In this document: positions 26,447 through 35,584 of the stretch, piece after piece
How the letters are laid out: each line of letters opens with the position of its first letter
How positions within the stretch are numbered: position 1 is the first letter of the stretch
Source: Martelella mediterranea
GTDB taxonomy: Bacteria; Pseudomonadota; Alphaproteobacteria; Rhizobiales; Rhizobiaceae
DNA: 55,132 nt
Direction: 5' to 3'
Assembly (NCBI RefSeq): GCF_004342225.1
Contig: NZ_SMAR01000025.1
Span: 1 to 55,132 of the forward strand
Made by a program: the position numbers and the translations under genes
Notes under the pieces: model-generated
The model's database searches: none
Seen by the model: only the letters and a program-made list of their open reading frames with translations
Told to the model about the DNA's origin: nothing

Positions 26447-27313
26447 TCAGGCATCAAAGGCCGGGGCAATGTAGCGCCCATGCACCCATCCACGCAGATT
26501 CCCCTCCAGCCCTGCGGAGTTGACCGGTGTGACAAACGCCCACTCCTTTTCGCGGGCAAGCACCTTGATGCGTGTATCTTTTAACAATGTGCCGGGCGGG
26601 ATGATTTTCTCAAAAGCAAGGCCCGGGCCACCACGCAGATTCAACCGGCCGGCGGTGACGATATGGCAACGCTCGCGGTCGTCCGCCTCTCCGGCAAGCT
26701 CACGGAAGCGTTCAATCGGAAATGCCGGTCCCGGATCGGTCTTCCAGCCCCTTGTGTCAATCTCTTCATGTGTGACGATCGCTCTGATCGGATAGGCGGC
26801 CAGCAATGCCCGCACGATATCCATTCCCGTTTCGATCTGAGCCTTTGGGAAGACCGGCCATGCATATGTTGCGCTGCCGACGCGTGCATGCGGAGCCAGC
26901 AGATATCCCCCAAGCTTCTTGAGGCTTCGGTCTGTAAAACGCTTGCCGAAAGCATCGACAAACTCACCATGTCCGGTTGGTTTCAGCCAGCCTGAATTTA
27001 CGAATTCGATCCCTATGGAAAAGCCGTTGAGACCTTCGAGCGCACCATAGCGCGAGGGTCCGGCATGCCATGTGGTCCGGTTAAATTCGGCGATCTGCCA
27101 GGCGACGCCATCCCGGTCCACGACAATATGCGCGCTGGAGCTGCGATTGGTCGTGCCCCCGGCAGATCCCATCAGCCAGTCGCGACTGGCCTTGCCGTTC
27201 CAGCCTGTCGTGTAGTGGAGAACGATGGCCACCGGCGGTCTTTCCCGCGCTGCGCCAAGGTTCGACGAACGGCCATACCAGATGTCCGGAATTTTATGAT
27301 TGATGATGCGCAT
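26447..27313 (-). CDS. N-acetylmuramoyl-L-alanine amidase (Amidase_2) with C-terminal SH3-like domain
   Basis: 288 residues. VAIVLHYTTGWNGKASRDWLMG has the first zinc His; SAHIVVDRDGVAWQIAEFNRTTWHAG and IVTHEEIDTRGWKTDPGPAFP give the remaining zinc and catalytic residues of the Amidase_2/PGRP fold. About residues 215-285 (VTAGRLNLRGGPGLAFEKI...GWVHGRYIAP) form a bacterial SH3 domain. No signal peptide is seen at the chosen ATG (27313, GAGGAAA nine bases upstream), so it may act in the cytoplasm on recycled muropeptides or be phage-like; this is uncertain. The frame is open to 27466. Confidence 0.85.
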   Translation of the reverse strand: MRIINHKIPDIWYGRSSNLGAARERPPVAIVLHYTTGWNGKASRDWLMGSAGGTTNRSSSAHIVVDRDGVAWQIAEFNRTTWHAGPSRYGALEGLNGFSIGIEFVNSGWLKPTGHGEFVDAFGKRFTDRSLKKLGGYLLAPHARVGSATYAWPVFPKAQIETGMDIVRALLAAYPIRAIVTHEEIDTRGWKTDPGPAFPIERFRELAGEADDRERCHIVTAGRLNLRGGPGLAFEKIIPPGTLLKDTRIKVLAREKEWAFVTPVNSAGLEGNLRGWVHGRYIAPAFDA

Positions 27314-27427
27314 CACTGTTTCCTCTTGAAAAGCGTCGTTTCCCGGAAAGATCCTAATGCGGCAAAAACCGCCGGGGATTTGCGGGGAAACAGGAGGAGA
27401 AGAGTGGGCGCCGGTCAGCACAGACCA

Positions 27428-27460
27428 ATAAAAAACGCGCCCGGAAAAACCGGACGCGTT
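27428..27460 (-). terminator. Rho-independent terminator of wrbA
   Basis: On the minus strand ACGCGTCCGG pairs with CCGGGCGCGT around a TTTTT loop, then TTTTTATT. Strong stem, 27 bases after the wrbA stop. Confidence 0.85.
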
Positions 27461-27487
27461 CTTCAATCAGATTTTATGCGCTACCGA

Positions 27488-28087
27488 TCAGGCAACCATC
27501 TTGGCTGCAACCTTGGCAACATGAGCGCCCTGGAAACGGGCACCTTCAAGCTCAATTTCGGAAGGCTGGCGCGAACCGTCGCCGTCAGTCAGCGTGGAGG
27601 CACCGTAAGGTGAGCCGCCCTTGACTTCGTCGAGACCGTTCTGACCGCCAAAGGTGTAGGGAAGACCAACGACGACCATGCCATGATGCAGAAGCGTCGG
27701 CAGGAAGGTCAAAATGGTCGATTCCTGGCCACCGTGCTGTGAAGCGGTTGCTGTGAAGATAGAACCAACTTTGCCAACCAGAGCGCCGGTTGCCCACAGA
27801 CCACCGGTTTGATCGATGAAATTACGCATCTGCGAAGCAATGTTGCCAAACCGTGTTCCGGCACCAAAAATGATGGCGTCGTAATCAGCCAGTTCAGCGG
27901 GCGTTGCAATCGGAGCGTCCTGATCCAGTTTAAAATGCGAAGCCTTGGCGACTTCTTCCGGAACGAGCTCGGGAACACGCTTGATGGTGACGTCGGCGCC
28001 TTCAGCTTTGGCACCCTCAGCGACAGCCTTGGCCATGGCTTCGACGTGACCGTATGAAGAATAATAAAGGACAAGAACTTTTGCCAT
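27488..28087 (-). CDS. wrbA: NAD(P)H:quinone oxidoreductase WrbA
   Basis: 199 residues, flavodoxin-like FMN protein that reduces quinones by two electrons in oxidative stress. [16 protein letters not shown] is the FMN phosphate loop; [22 protein letters not shown] and [26 protein letters not shown] are WrbA signatures, as is [24 protein letters not shown]. The ATG at 28087 has CAGGAG eight bases upstream. Monocistronic. Confidence 0.96.
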   Translation of the reverse strand: MAKVLVLYYSSYGHVEAMAKAVAEGAKAEGADVTIKRVPELVPEEVAKASHFKLDQDAPIATPAELADYDAIIFGAGTRFGNIASQMRNFIDQTGGLWATGALVGKVGSIFTATASQHGGQESTILTFLPTLLHHGMVVVGLPYTFGGQNGLDEVKGGSPYGASTLTDGDGSRQPSEIELEGARFQGAHVAKVAAKMVA

Positions 28088-28247
28088 TTCGAAAACTCCT
28101 GGTGAGGCAATGAATGTCCGTTGCATTAAGTGTTTCTCGGGCGCTTTGTCGAGGCAGCAAACAGAGACGCACTGTTCACACCTTTTCAGACACCGGGACG
28201 TGGGGTAGCGTCACATCCGCTCAAGACAATTATGGACAAGAAAAAAC

Positions 28248-28997
28248 ATGAGTAAGACAGAAAACCCAACGGCCGCCATGCTGGCGATTGGTGATGAGCT
28301 TTTGTCAGGGCGCACGAAAGACAAAAACATCGCGCATCTTGCCGAGACACTGACACTGGCCGGTATCGACCTGAAAGAAGTGCGAATCGTCGGCGATGAA
28401 CAATCAGCGATCGTGGAGGCCGTGAACGCGCTGAGAACGCGCTATACCTATGTGTTCACCTCCGGCGGCATCGGCGGGACCCATGACGATATTACCGCCG
28501 ACTCAATCTCGGCAGCATTTTCGCTGCAGTGCATCCAAAATCAAACGGCGATGGCGCTTCTGGCAGCACATTATGAACGCCGCGGCGTCGAATTCACCGA
28601 GTCGAGAAAGCGTATGGCCCGAACGCCTGAAAGCGCAGAGCTGATTGTAAATCCGGTTTCTGTCGCGCCGGGGTTCAAGGTCGAAAATGTTCACGTCATG
28701 GCAGGCGTTCCGCAGATTTTTGAAGCCATGCTCGACAAGATCATGCCGACCCTGAAAGGCGGGCAGCCGGTGATCAGTGAAACCATTCACTGCCCCTATG
28801 GTGAAGGTGATATCGGTGAACCGCTGGCGGCCATCCAGAAAGCTCACCCGGACGTTTCGATCGGATCATATCCGCGCTTTTCTTCTGACGGTTTTTACAC
28901 CCAGCTCGTCGTGCGTGGACGAGAAGAAGGCGATATTGCCGCAGCCGCAGCCGACATCCATCAGATGCTGGAAAAACTGGCGAAGACAAAAGCCTGA
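28248..28997 (+). CDS. CinA-type molybdopterin-binding (MoCF) domain protein
   Basis: 249 residues. AMLAIGDELLSGRTKDKNIAHLAETLTLAGIDL and VFTSGGIGGTHDDITADSISAAF are the CinA/MoaB-type motifs. In full CinA this domain is a pyrophosphatase acting on ADP-ribose or related nucleotides and is followed by a deamidase domain. Here the deamidase part is missing and the C-terminus (VIGSYPRF-like, SIGSYPRFSSDGFYTQLVVRG) is the short-form ending. Function is by family only. Monocistronic. Confidence 0.87.
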   Translation: MSKTENPTAAMLAIGDELLSGRTKDKNIAHLAETLTLAGIDLKEVRIVGDEQSAIVEAVNALRTRYTYVFTSGGIGGTHDDITADSISAAFSLQCIQNQTAMALLAAHYERRGVEFTESRKRMARTPESAELIVNPVSVAPGFKVENVHVMAGVPQIFEAMLDKIMPTLKGGQPVISETIHCPYGEGDIGEPLAAIQKAHPDVSIGSYPRFSSDGFYTQLVVRGREEGDIAAAAADIHQMLEKLAKTKA

Positions 28998-29113
28998 AAC
29001 AAACCCACCATGCGCCGAAAGGCGCGTTTCGGGGCTTCGTATTTTATGGCAAAAGCGGTAATATATCATCGCCGTTCTAAAACCGGTGATCCGTAGAGAG
29101 GAGGCATATTGCC

Positions 29114-29956
29114 ATGACCTACAAAACGATACTTTCCGTAATGGAGTCACCCACACAGGCCGGAGGCTTCCTCGACTATACGTTCGATATTGCCCGCAGC
29201 TTCAACGCACATGTGATCGGGCTCCATGCAGAATCGGTCAATGCGACACCGATCATCGCACCAATGGAAATCCCGGATCCCGTTTCGGTTCAGGCTCTTC
29301 AGGACGCAGCCGAAAAACGCAGTGAGGAACTTGGTGACCTGTTCAACAAGCGCGCTGCGCGTGAAGACGCGTCCTATGAGTGGCGCAAGATCATCAGCTC
29401 GGTCGGCTTTGCCGGTGCCAGCGTCGTAGACAGCGCCCGCTGTGCCGACCTGATCATAGCACCGCAGGCAAGCCCCGATGCGCCATCAGATGCGCGCTCG
29501 GACTTTGAAAGTTTCCTGTTTGAGAGTGGCCGGCCCGTGCTTCTGATCCCGCATGTCGCGAAAACAGCAAAACCGTTCAAGAAGGTTCTGATCGCATGGA
29601 ACGGCTCACGCGAGGCCGCCCGTGCGACCTTTGACGCCCTGCCGTTCCTCAAGCAGGCAAGCGATGTCGAGATATTCTCGGTGAATCCACCGGATACAAA
29701 TGCGCAATCGAGCGAAATGTCGGGCGCCGAGATTGCCGCAACACTTGCGCGCCATGGCATCAACGTAACCGCCGTTTGTGCTCATGCCGACCGTGCATCC
29801 GCAGCGACACTGATCGAAAACAGGATGTCGGACAGTTCGATCGACCTTCTGGTGATGGGGGCTTACACGCACTCCAGACTCTGGGAACTTCTCTTCGGCG
29901 GCGTAACCCGCACGCTGCTGGAATCCATGACAGCCGTTACACTGATGGCCCGCTGA
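29114..29956 (+). CDS. Universal stress protein with two Usp domains
   Basis: 280 residues, two tandem UspA folds: residues 3-150 (KTILSVMESP...GRPVLLIPH) and 155-280 (KVLIAWNGSREAARATFDALPFLKQA...DLLVMGAYTHSRLWELLFGGVTRTLLESMTAVTLMAR). The second domain has the ATP-binding G-x2-G-x9-G(S/T)-like loop in MGAYTHSRLWELLFGGVTRTLL; the first is degenerate. A GAGAGGAGG ribosome binding site lies upstream. Stress-related role inferred from the family. Confidence 0.9.
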   Translation: MTYKTILSVMESPTQAGGFLDYTFDIARSFNAHVIGLHAESVNATPIIAPMEIPDPVSVQALQDAAEKRSEELGDLFNKRAAREDASYEWRKIISSVGFAGASVVDSARCADLIIAPQASPDAPSDARSDFESFLFESGRPVLLIPHVAKTAKPFKKVLIAWNGSREAARATFDALPFLKQASDVEIFSVNPPDTNAQSSEMSGAEIAATLARHGINVTAVCAHADRASAATLIENRMSDSSIDLLVMGAYTHSRLWELLFGGVTRTLLESMTAVTLMAR

Positions 29957-29986
29957 TCGGTTTCCGACAGCGATATGTTGAAAATC

Positions 29987-30029
29987 AGCCCGCGACATCG
30001 ATACCGCAGTGTCGCGGGCTTGCCATTTT
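29987..30029 (+). terminator. Hairpin after the Usp gene
   Basis: AGCCCGCGACA pairs with TGTCGCGGGCT (12-base loop), followed by TGCCATTTT. The stem is perfect but the T tract is poor. A Rho-independent role is probable but not strong. Confidence 0.6.
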
Positions 30030-30162
30030 ATGACAATTACGGCTAATAGCGGTGGGCAACGGCACAGCCCTGCAGAAACAAAAGCAGGCAACTTTGTGCC
30101 AGCGCCGCGCACAATCAAGCATGGCGAACTGAGTTCAACACGACCGTCTTCGGAGCCCTGCC

Positions 30163-30663
30163 ATGTCTCTTCCAGAAAAAGCCTTCCCCGTTTCATGGGA
30201 TCAGTTTCACCGCGATGCCCGCGCACTCGCCTGGCGCATTTCCGGCCTCGGAAAGAAATTTCACGCCATTGTCTGCGTCACCCGCGGTGGCCTTGTGCCA
30301 TCAGCTATCATTTCGCGCGAGTTGGAAATCCGTCTGATCGAGACGGTCTGCATCGCCAGCTATCATGATTATACCAGTCAGGGCGAAACCATGCTTCTCA
30401 AAGGCATTTCGGAAGAGCTGATGAAGGACGGCGGCGAAGGCGTGCTGATCATCGACGACCTTACAGACACGGGCAACACGGCCAAAGAAGTCCGCGAAAT
30501 GCTGCCCAAGGCGCATCTGGCTTGTGTTTACGCCAAGCCAAAAGGCGTTCCCACGGTCGATACGTTCGTAACAGAGGTCAGCCAGGATACGTGGATTTAC
30601 TTCCCCTGGGACATGGGGTTCACCTATCAGGAGCCGATTTCCAAAGGACCGATTCAAAGCTGA
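30163..30663 (+). CDS. gpt: Xanthine-guanine phosphoribosyltransferase
   Basis: 166 residues. Salvages guanine and xanthine using PRPP. The PRPP motif is [17 protein letters not shown], and [33 protein letters not shown] contains the pyrophosphate loop and substrate region typical of bacterial XPRT. YFPWDMG near the C-terminus is also conserved. Ends at the bidirectional terminator at 30672. Confidence 0.95.
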   Translation: MSLPEKAFPVSWDQFHRDARALAWRISGLGKKFHAIVCVTRGGLVPSAIISRELEIRLIETVCIASYHDYTSQGETMLLKGISEELMKDGGEGVLIIDDLTDTGNTAKEVREMLPKAHLACVYAKPKGVPTVDTFVTEVSQDTWIYFPWDMGFTYQEPISKGPIQS

Positions 30664-30671
30664 TAAACAAA

Positions 30672-30709
30672 ACTGCCCGGCCGTCTTCCGATAACCGGGC
30701 AGTCTCTTT
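30672..30709 (+). terminator. Terminator of gpt, also usable from the minus strand
   Basis: ACTGCCCGG pairs with CCGGGCAGT (14-base loop), followed by CTCTTTA on plus and TTTTGTTTA on minus. It separates convergent gpt and the small membrane protein gene. Confidence 0.75.
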
Positions 30710-30735
30710 ACAGGCAGCCTTGTGAGGGGAAACAG

Positions 30736-30948
30736 TCACTGCCTGCGGGGGAAACGTGAGGTCCGGCCGCCGAAAAAGCGGATCAGGGATGGCATTGAGA
30801 GCCAGCCAATCAGGACAAGAGCTGGAAGGATAAACATTTCAGCGTCCCGCAAGACCGGCATCGTCATGATGCACAGGACAGAAACCACCCCGATGGCGGC
30901 CACCGTAATCATTGAATACAAGCGGGCAGATTTCTCGCGGTTTACCAT
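30736..30948 (-). CDS. Small two-helix membrane protein, unrecognised
   Basis: 70 residues. Two hydrophobic helices (about 12-32 and 38-58: MITVAAIGVVSVLCIMTMPVL and EMFILPALVLIGWLSMPSLI) with a basic tail GGRTSRFPRRQ, so probably an inner-membrane hairpin. The GGAGGAA ribosome binding site four to eight bases before the ATG is strong and supports a real gene. No family was recognised. Confidence 0.72.
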   Translation of the reverse strand: MVNREKSARLYSMITVAAIGVVSVLCIMTMPVLRDAEMFILPALVLIGWLSMPSLIRFFGGRTSRFPRRQ

Positions 30949-31118
30949 GACATTCCTCCATGCGTTTGGTTAAGAAACGCCGGGGACAGAGAAATAGTTC
31001 CGGTGATGATTTTTGAGAGAGGCCAGGGGAACTTTACCGAAGGCGCATATCTGCCACTGCTATTGGCTTTGGAGATTTTTCGCGAGTAGCACTTGTTTTC
31101 ACCTGAACGCGACATGCC

Positions 31119-32432
31119 TCAGCCGCCGCTGCGCTCCCGGCGCAGGCGGTCCCACCAGGCAAGACGTTTGTTAATGTCGCGCTCAAACCCGCGATCAGGT
31201 GGCTTATAGAATTTCTGACGCCCCATCTCCGTGGGAAAATAGTCCTGTCCTGAAAACGCGTCCGGCTGATCGTGATCATAGCGATAGCCTTCGCTGTAGC
31301 CTTCTTCGCGCATCAGCTTTGTCGGGGCATTCAGAATATGTTTCGGGGGCAGCAGCGAGCCATGTTCCTTCGCCGCCCGCATCGCAGCCTTATAGGCTGT
31401 GTAAACGCCATTCGACTTCGGCGCAGTTGCCAGATAAACGCAGGCTTCTGCCAGCGCCAGCTCACCTTCCGGCGACCCGAGATAGTCATAGGCGTCCTTG
31501 GCCGCATTGGCGACGACAAGCGCCTGCGGATCGGCAAGGCCGATATCTTCCGATGCCATTCTGACCAGACGTCGCCCCAGATAGAGCGGATCTTCACCGG
31601 CATCGAACATGCGCGCCAGGTAATAGAGCGCAGCATCAGGATCCGATCCGCGAACGGATTTATGCAGTGCGGAGATCAGATTATAGTGTCCGTCCTGCCC
31701 CTTGTCGTAAATCGGGGCACGACGCTGAACGACTGAAAGCAGCGCTTCCGGCCCCATGATCTCTCCATCACGGGCCGCACGCCAGATTTCTTCTGCCAGA
31801 GTGAGAATAGCGCGGCCATCGCCATCGGCCATCAACACCAGAGTCTCACGCGCTGCTTCATCCAAAGGCAGCGCCCTTCCTTCTGCCGCCTCGGCCCGCT
31901 TCAGAAGCTCTGTCAGACTATCAGTATCGTGGGATTTGAAGGTCAGAACACGCGCCCGCGACAACAAGGCCGCATTCAGCTCAAACGAAGGGTTTTCTGT
32001 TGTCGCGCCAACGAGAATGATCGTGCCATCCTCCATGACAGGCAGAAAGCTGTCCTGCTGAGCGCGGTTGAAACGATGGATTTCATCAACAAAAAGCAGC
32101 GTCTGCCGCCCGTTCATTCGACGCGCACGCGCCGCCTCGAAAACCTTTTTAAGATCGGCAACACCGGAAAAGATCGCCGAAATCTGCTCAAAGGAGAGGT
32201 CCGCTTCGCCGGAAAGCAACCGGGCAACGGTTGTTTTTCCGGTTCCCGGCGGCCCCCAGAAGATCATTGAGCCGAGTGAACCCGACTCAATCATGCGCGT
32301 CAGCGCCCCATCCGGCCCTGTCAGATGCGCCTGCCCGGTCACATCGCTTAATTGCTGAGGGCGCAGACGATCGGCCAGCGGCCGACGCTTCTCAACATCT
32401 TCGGGTATATGGGGCGCAAACAGATCAGTCAT
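31119..32432 (-). CDS. rarA: Replication-associated recombination protein RarA (MgsA)
   Basis: 437 residues, AAA+ ATPase related to clamp loaders that acts at stalled forks. Walker A is GPPGTGKT (60-67), Walker B is LLFVDEIHRF (about 112-121), sensor 1 GATTENPSFELNAALLSR, with conserved SALHKSVRGSDPDAALYYLARM in the C-terminal tetramerisation domain. Its start codon overlaps the stop of the upstream protease gene by 4 bases, so the two are co-translated. Confidence 0.96.
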   Translation of the reverse strand: MTDLFAPHIPEDVEKRRPLADRLRPQQLSDVTGQAHLTGPDGALTRMIESGSLGSMIFWGPPGTGKTTVARLLSGEADLSFEQISAIFSGVADLKKVFEAARARRMNGRQTLLFVDEIHRFNRAQQDSFLPVMEDGTIILVGATTENPSFELNAALLSRARVLTFKSHDTDSLTELLKRAEAAEGRALPLDEAARETLVLMADGDGRAILTLAEEIWRAARDGEIMGPEALLSVVQRRAPIYDKGQDGHYNLISALHKSVRGSDPDAALYYLARMFDAGEDPLYLGRRLVRMASEDIGLADPQALVVANAAKDAYDYLGSPEGELALAEACVYLATAPKSNGVYTAYKAAMRAAKEHGSLLPPKHILNAPTKLMREEGYSEGYRYDHDQPDAFSGQDYFPTEMGRQKFYKPPDRGFERDINKRLAWWDRLRRERSGG

Positions 32433-33895
32433 CGGAATAGCTGGGTTATCATTCTTCCACCGCGATTGATACTGAGCTTCCAGTATCCGGGGCTTTGTTC
32501 CGCAACATTTTCCATCATTCTGGTCGTGTCAATATTGTCGTCGTTTACAGCAACAATGATATCGCCGCGGGCAAAGCCAACCCGTGCGGCGGGAGAACCG
32601 TTTTCGATCTCGGAAACGACTACGCCTTTTGCACCATCAGGCAAGCGCATCTCCTCAATCACTCTGGGCGAAATATTCTCAACCGTCAGTCCGGCAAACG
32701 GGCTGTTTCCCGAGATTTGACGCGTATCACGCGGCGGATCTTCCGGTGCAAGCTGCAATGGCAGTGAGACGTCACTGATCGTTCCATTGCGATCAACACT
32801 CAAATCCGCCTTCTCGCCAATGCCCAGAACGGTCAGGCGATAGAGCAGTGCATCGGGATGCTGCACAGGAACGCCGTTGACCGCCACAATGACCGATCCT
32901 GTCTTCAGCCCGGCCTTTTCCGCCGGACTGCCCGGCACAATATCAGAAACGATAGCGCCACGCGCTGCCTTAAGACCAAGCGCTTCTGCCATATCCGAAG
33001 TGACGGGGCCGAAAGTTGCACCGACATAAGGGCGCTGAAAATGCTTTTCGCCACTCTCGGCAGCCGCCAGAAACACTTTGACCATATTGGCGGGGATCGC
33101 GAAGCCAATTCCGTTTGAGCCACCGCCCTTGGAGAAGATCGCCGTATTAATGCCGATCAGATCACCATGCATATCAAGCAGCGCACCGCCGGAATTGCCC
33201 GGATTGATCGCAGCATCCGTCTGCAGGAAGAAACCAAATTCACCATCGGTTATCGAATTGCGGGCAGTGCCTGACACAATACCACTGGTGACAGTCTGGC
33301 CCACGCCGAACGGGTTGCCAATGGCAAGCGTTATGTCGCCCACTTCGACATCGTCGGAATTGCCGATTGGAACCGTCGGAAAGGTCTCATCAGACCGGAT
33401 TTTCAAAACCGCCAAGTCGTAGCGATCATCCTTCAACAGCACCTTGCATGGGAATTCGCGGCCATCGGAAAGCGCCACTTTCACCTCATCTGCGCCAGAA
33501 ATCACATGGTTGTTTGTAATCACAATACCATCGCCGGCAACGATCACCCCGGACCCCAGAGACATCTGTTTTTGAGACCGGCCCTGAGGTGCCTGCCGCC
33601 CAAAGAACTGGCCGAAGAACGGATCGGAAAACAACGGCGAGATCTGGCGCTCGACCATGCGCTCTGCGTAAACATTCACAACTGCCGGAGCAGTCTGCTT
33701 AACCAGAGGGGCATAGGAGAGCTGAACCTCTGACTGCGTCTGCGGCACAGACCTTTCAGCAAAAGCAGGCTGGGCGACTGCAAGCGCTGTCAGCGAGGCA
33801 GTCAGAAGTAAAACTTTTGCAGCTCCGCTCACGCCTCGGCTGCGAACAATCGATACTTCATTTCCGGCAGAAAACACTTTTAAAGCCTTGGTCAT
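32429..33895 (-). CDS. DegP/DegQ-family periplasmic serine protease (Do-like)
   Basis: 488 residues. Signal-type N-terminus (VLLLTASLTALAVAQPAFA, cleavage near residue 46). The trypsin-like triad is H130 (ITNNHV), D160 (RYDLAVLKI) and S235 (INPGNSGGAL), followed by two PDZ domains (about 285-375 and 405-485). Performs chaperone and protease quality control in the envelope. The reading frame also starts 9 codons earlier at 33922, giving a near-duplicate of the first nine residues; I prefer the ATG at 33895, which has AAAGG eight bases upstream. It overlaps rarA, as in other Rhizobiales. Confidence 0.94.
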   Translation of the reverse strand: MTKALKVFSAGNEVSIVRSRGVSGAAKVLLLTASLTALAVAQPAFAERSVPQTQSEVQLSYAPLVKQTAPAVVNVYAERMVERQISPLFSDPFFGQFFGRQAPQGRSQKQMSLGSGVIVAGDGIVITNNHVISGADEVKVALSDGREFPCKVLLKDDRYDLAVLKIRSDETFPTVPIGNSDDVEVGDITLAIGNPFGVGQTVTSGIVSGTARNSITDGEFGFFLQTDAAINPGNSGGALLDMHGDLIGINTAIFSKGGGSNGIGFAIPANMVKVFLAAAESGEKHFQRPYVGATFGPVTSDMAEALGLKAARGAIVSDIVPGSPAEKAGLKTGSVIVAVNGVPVQHPDALLYRLTVLGIGEKADLSVDRNGTISDVSLPLQLAPEDPPRDTRQISGNSPFAGLTVENISPRVIEEMRLPDGAKGVVVSEIENGSPAARVGFARGDIIVAVNDDNIDTTRMMENVAEQSPGYWKLSINRGGRMITQLFR

Positions 33896-34101
33896 GGATA
33901 AAACCTTTAATGCATCAGTCATGGAACGTGTTTCGATTCAGCAATCATTCATCGGCAGGCAAATAGTTTCGAACATGCCTGAGGGATGCAGCAAGACGTG
34001 ATCGTGATCGCATCATCTCTAACAAGCGATAAAAAGGAAGTTTGGCGGAAGCGTGAAAATATCGAGACCGCCGCATTTTCTTGTCGTAATTGGTTGCTAC
34101 A

Positions 34102-34197
34102 GCATCGGCCCGAAAATCGGAATCGTTTTTCGGAAAGCACGATGCGTAAATTCAATAGGTTAGAGCGCCGTGCATCCGAATGGATGCACGGCGCTCT
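34102..34197. repeat. Double-hairpin intergenic repeat (REP-like)
   Basis: Part 1: GCATCG (34102-34107) and CGATGC (34140-34145) flank CCGAAAATCG-GAAT-CGTTTTTCGG. Part 2: AGAGCGCCGTGCATCC-GAAT-GGATGCACGGCGCTCT (34162-34197), a perfect 16-bp stem. Both hairpins have the same GAAT loop. Elements of this kind, beginning GCATCG and containing CGAAAA/TTTTCGG, recur between genes in many Rhizobiales. It lies 48 bases before the LprI-like start and could act as a terminator or mRNA stabiliser. Copy number cannot be counted from one window. Confidence 0.75.
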
Positions 34198-34245
34198 AAG
34201 CCAAAAAAGTCAAACACAGGTTGAATTCAGAGAGGTTCTTCAGCA

Positions 34246-34629
34246 ATGCACACGAAACCGACCGCACTGACCGCCCTCCCCGCAATGCTCGCGCTGACCG
34301 TTTCACTGCTGGCAACACCATCCTTCTTTGGCGCAAGCGATGCCAATGCAGCCAGTTTCAACTGCTCTGCGCGTAATCTCACGGCCAATGAGCAAACCAT
34401 TTGCAGCGATCTTCAGCTCAATGACGACGATGTCAAAATGGCGACGATGTACACCATGCTGAAGGGCCTGTTTGCCATGGGCGTTTCCGGCAATATGGCG
34501 GATGATCAACGTGCATGGCTCAAAACTCGCGAGGCCTGCGGCGCGGACGTGGCGTGTATTTCGAAGGCCTATAAGGTGCGTATTGGTCAGCTCCAGAAGC
34601 TTTACGACGGGATCGACAAGCCGATCTGA
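34246..34629 (+). CDS. Secreted LprI-like (DUF1311-type) protein
   Basis: 127 residues. Cleavable signal (residues 1-36, LALTVSLLATPSFFGASDANA). The mature part has four cysteines in the pattern FNCSARNLTANEQTICSDLQLNDDD ... REACGADVACISKAYKVRIGQL, typical of the LprI domain found in lysozyme inhibitors. Its target is unknown. The region upstream (33896-34245) contains no gene and holds the double-hairpin repeat. Confidence 0.82.
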   Translation: MHTKPTALTALPAMLALTVSLLATPSFFGASDANAASFNCSARNLTANEQTICSDLQLNDDDVKMATMYTMLKGLFAMGVSGNMADDQRAWLKTREACGADVACISKAYKVRIGQLQKLYDGIDKPI

Positions 34630-34674
34630 CGGCAGGTTCCGAGGGAACGCCCCGCGCCCCTCCTGCCCCACATT

Positions 34675-35493
34675 TCAGCGTGGCGCGTTCAGCGCCCGCT
34701 TTGACAAAGCCGGCCATTGCGCGAGGAGCGCCTCACGGGTTCGGTTTCCCGGCGACTGCTTGCTGCGTTGCTCTGACTGCGTCAGCGTGACGAACACCAG
34801 CGCGTCATCGCCGCGTTCCGCCCAGCCGACATACCAGCCCCAGCCATGCGCGTAGTCGAAACTGCGATCCGCGCGCCGGGGATAGGCCGCGCCGGTCTTG
34901 CCGCGCATCAGCCAGCCGTCGACATTGTTCTGCTCCAAGAGGCCGCGCGTCTTCGCCATGGCGTCCCGGCTGGCCGGCAGCGTACCAAGCACCAGCCCGC
35001 GCAGAAAGGCGGCCTGCTGCGAGGGAGAAATCTTCAGCGATGACGCAATCCATGCGCGGTCGAGCCCGTTGTCGTAGCCCGGATCGCCGGAAAAATCGAC
35101 ATTGCCGTAGCCAAAGGCCTCGCCGTAGCGTGTAAGCGTCGCCGCGCCGAGACTATGGGTCAGGCGCTGCGAATACCAGACGACGGAATAGCGGATCCAG
35201 CGTTCGGGATCGATGTCCTGTTTCCAGGCCGCCCCGCCCCAGTCGGGATCGCCGGCGCGATAGGTCATGACCGGGTGATGCGCATCCTGCAGAATACCGG
35301 CATCGAAAGCCATCACCGCCAGAGCCACCTTGAAGGTCGATGCCGGCGTAACCGCGGACCGGCAATCCCCCTCCTCCAGCAAAACCGCCCCGGATTGTGC
35401 GTTCATCACAAGTGTGCAAACGGGCGCCGCCTCGGCGGAACGCGCCAGCACCGGCGACAGGAGCAATACGAGACCAACGAACAATCGCAGCAT
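34675..35493 (-). CDS. Class D (OXA-type) beta-lactamase
   Basis: 272 residues. Signal peptide (MLRLFVGLVLLLSPVLA, cleavage near residue 23), so periplasmic. Class D motifs: S52-TFK (nucleophile, with K55 expected to be carboxylated), S103-VV (YSVVWYS), Y129-GN (FGYGNVDFSG) and K199-TG. WDQHH-type loops are not recognised, so the subfamily and hydrolysis spectrum cannot be predicted. Length agrees with OXA enzymes. GGAGG lies 5 bases before the ATG at 35493; a GTG at 35508 is less likely. The gene is GC-rich (a 60-base stretch at 35221-35280 has 42 G/C), more than flanking DNA, which hints at transfer. No IS or integron is visible here. Confidence 0.95.
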   Translation of the reverse strand: MLRLFVGLVLLLSPVLARSAEAAPVCTLVMNAQSGAVLLEEGDCRSAVTPASTFKVALAVMAFDAGILQDAHHPVMTYRAGDPDWGGAAWKQDIDPERWIRYSVVWYSQRLTHSLGAATLTRYGEAFGYGNVDFSGDPGYDNGLDRAWIASSLKISPSQQAAFLRGLVLGTLPASRDAMAKTRGLLEQNNVDGWLMRGKTGAAYPRRADRSFDYAHGWGWYVGWAERGDDALVFVTLTQSEQRSKQSPGNRTREALLAQWPALSKRALNAPR

Positions 35494-35584
35494 TTTCACC
35501 TCCACCACGCAAAGTTTCGGGCCGACCCTTGCAGGACGGCCCGAACGCTTTCACAGACCCGCATGCGGCGCGGGAAAGCCGCTC

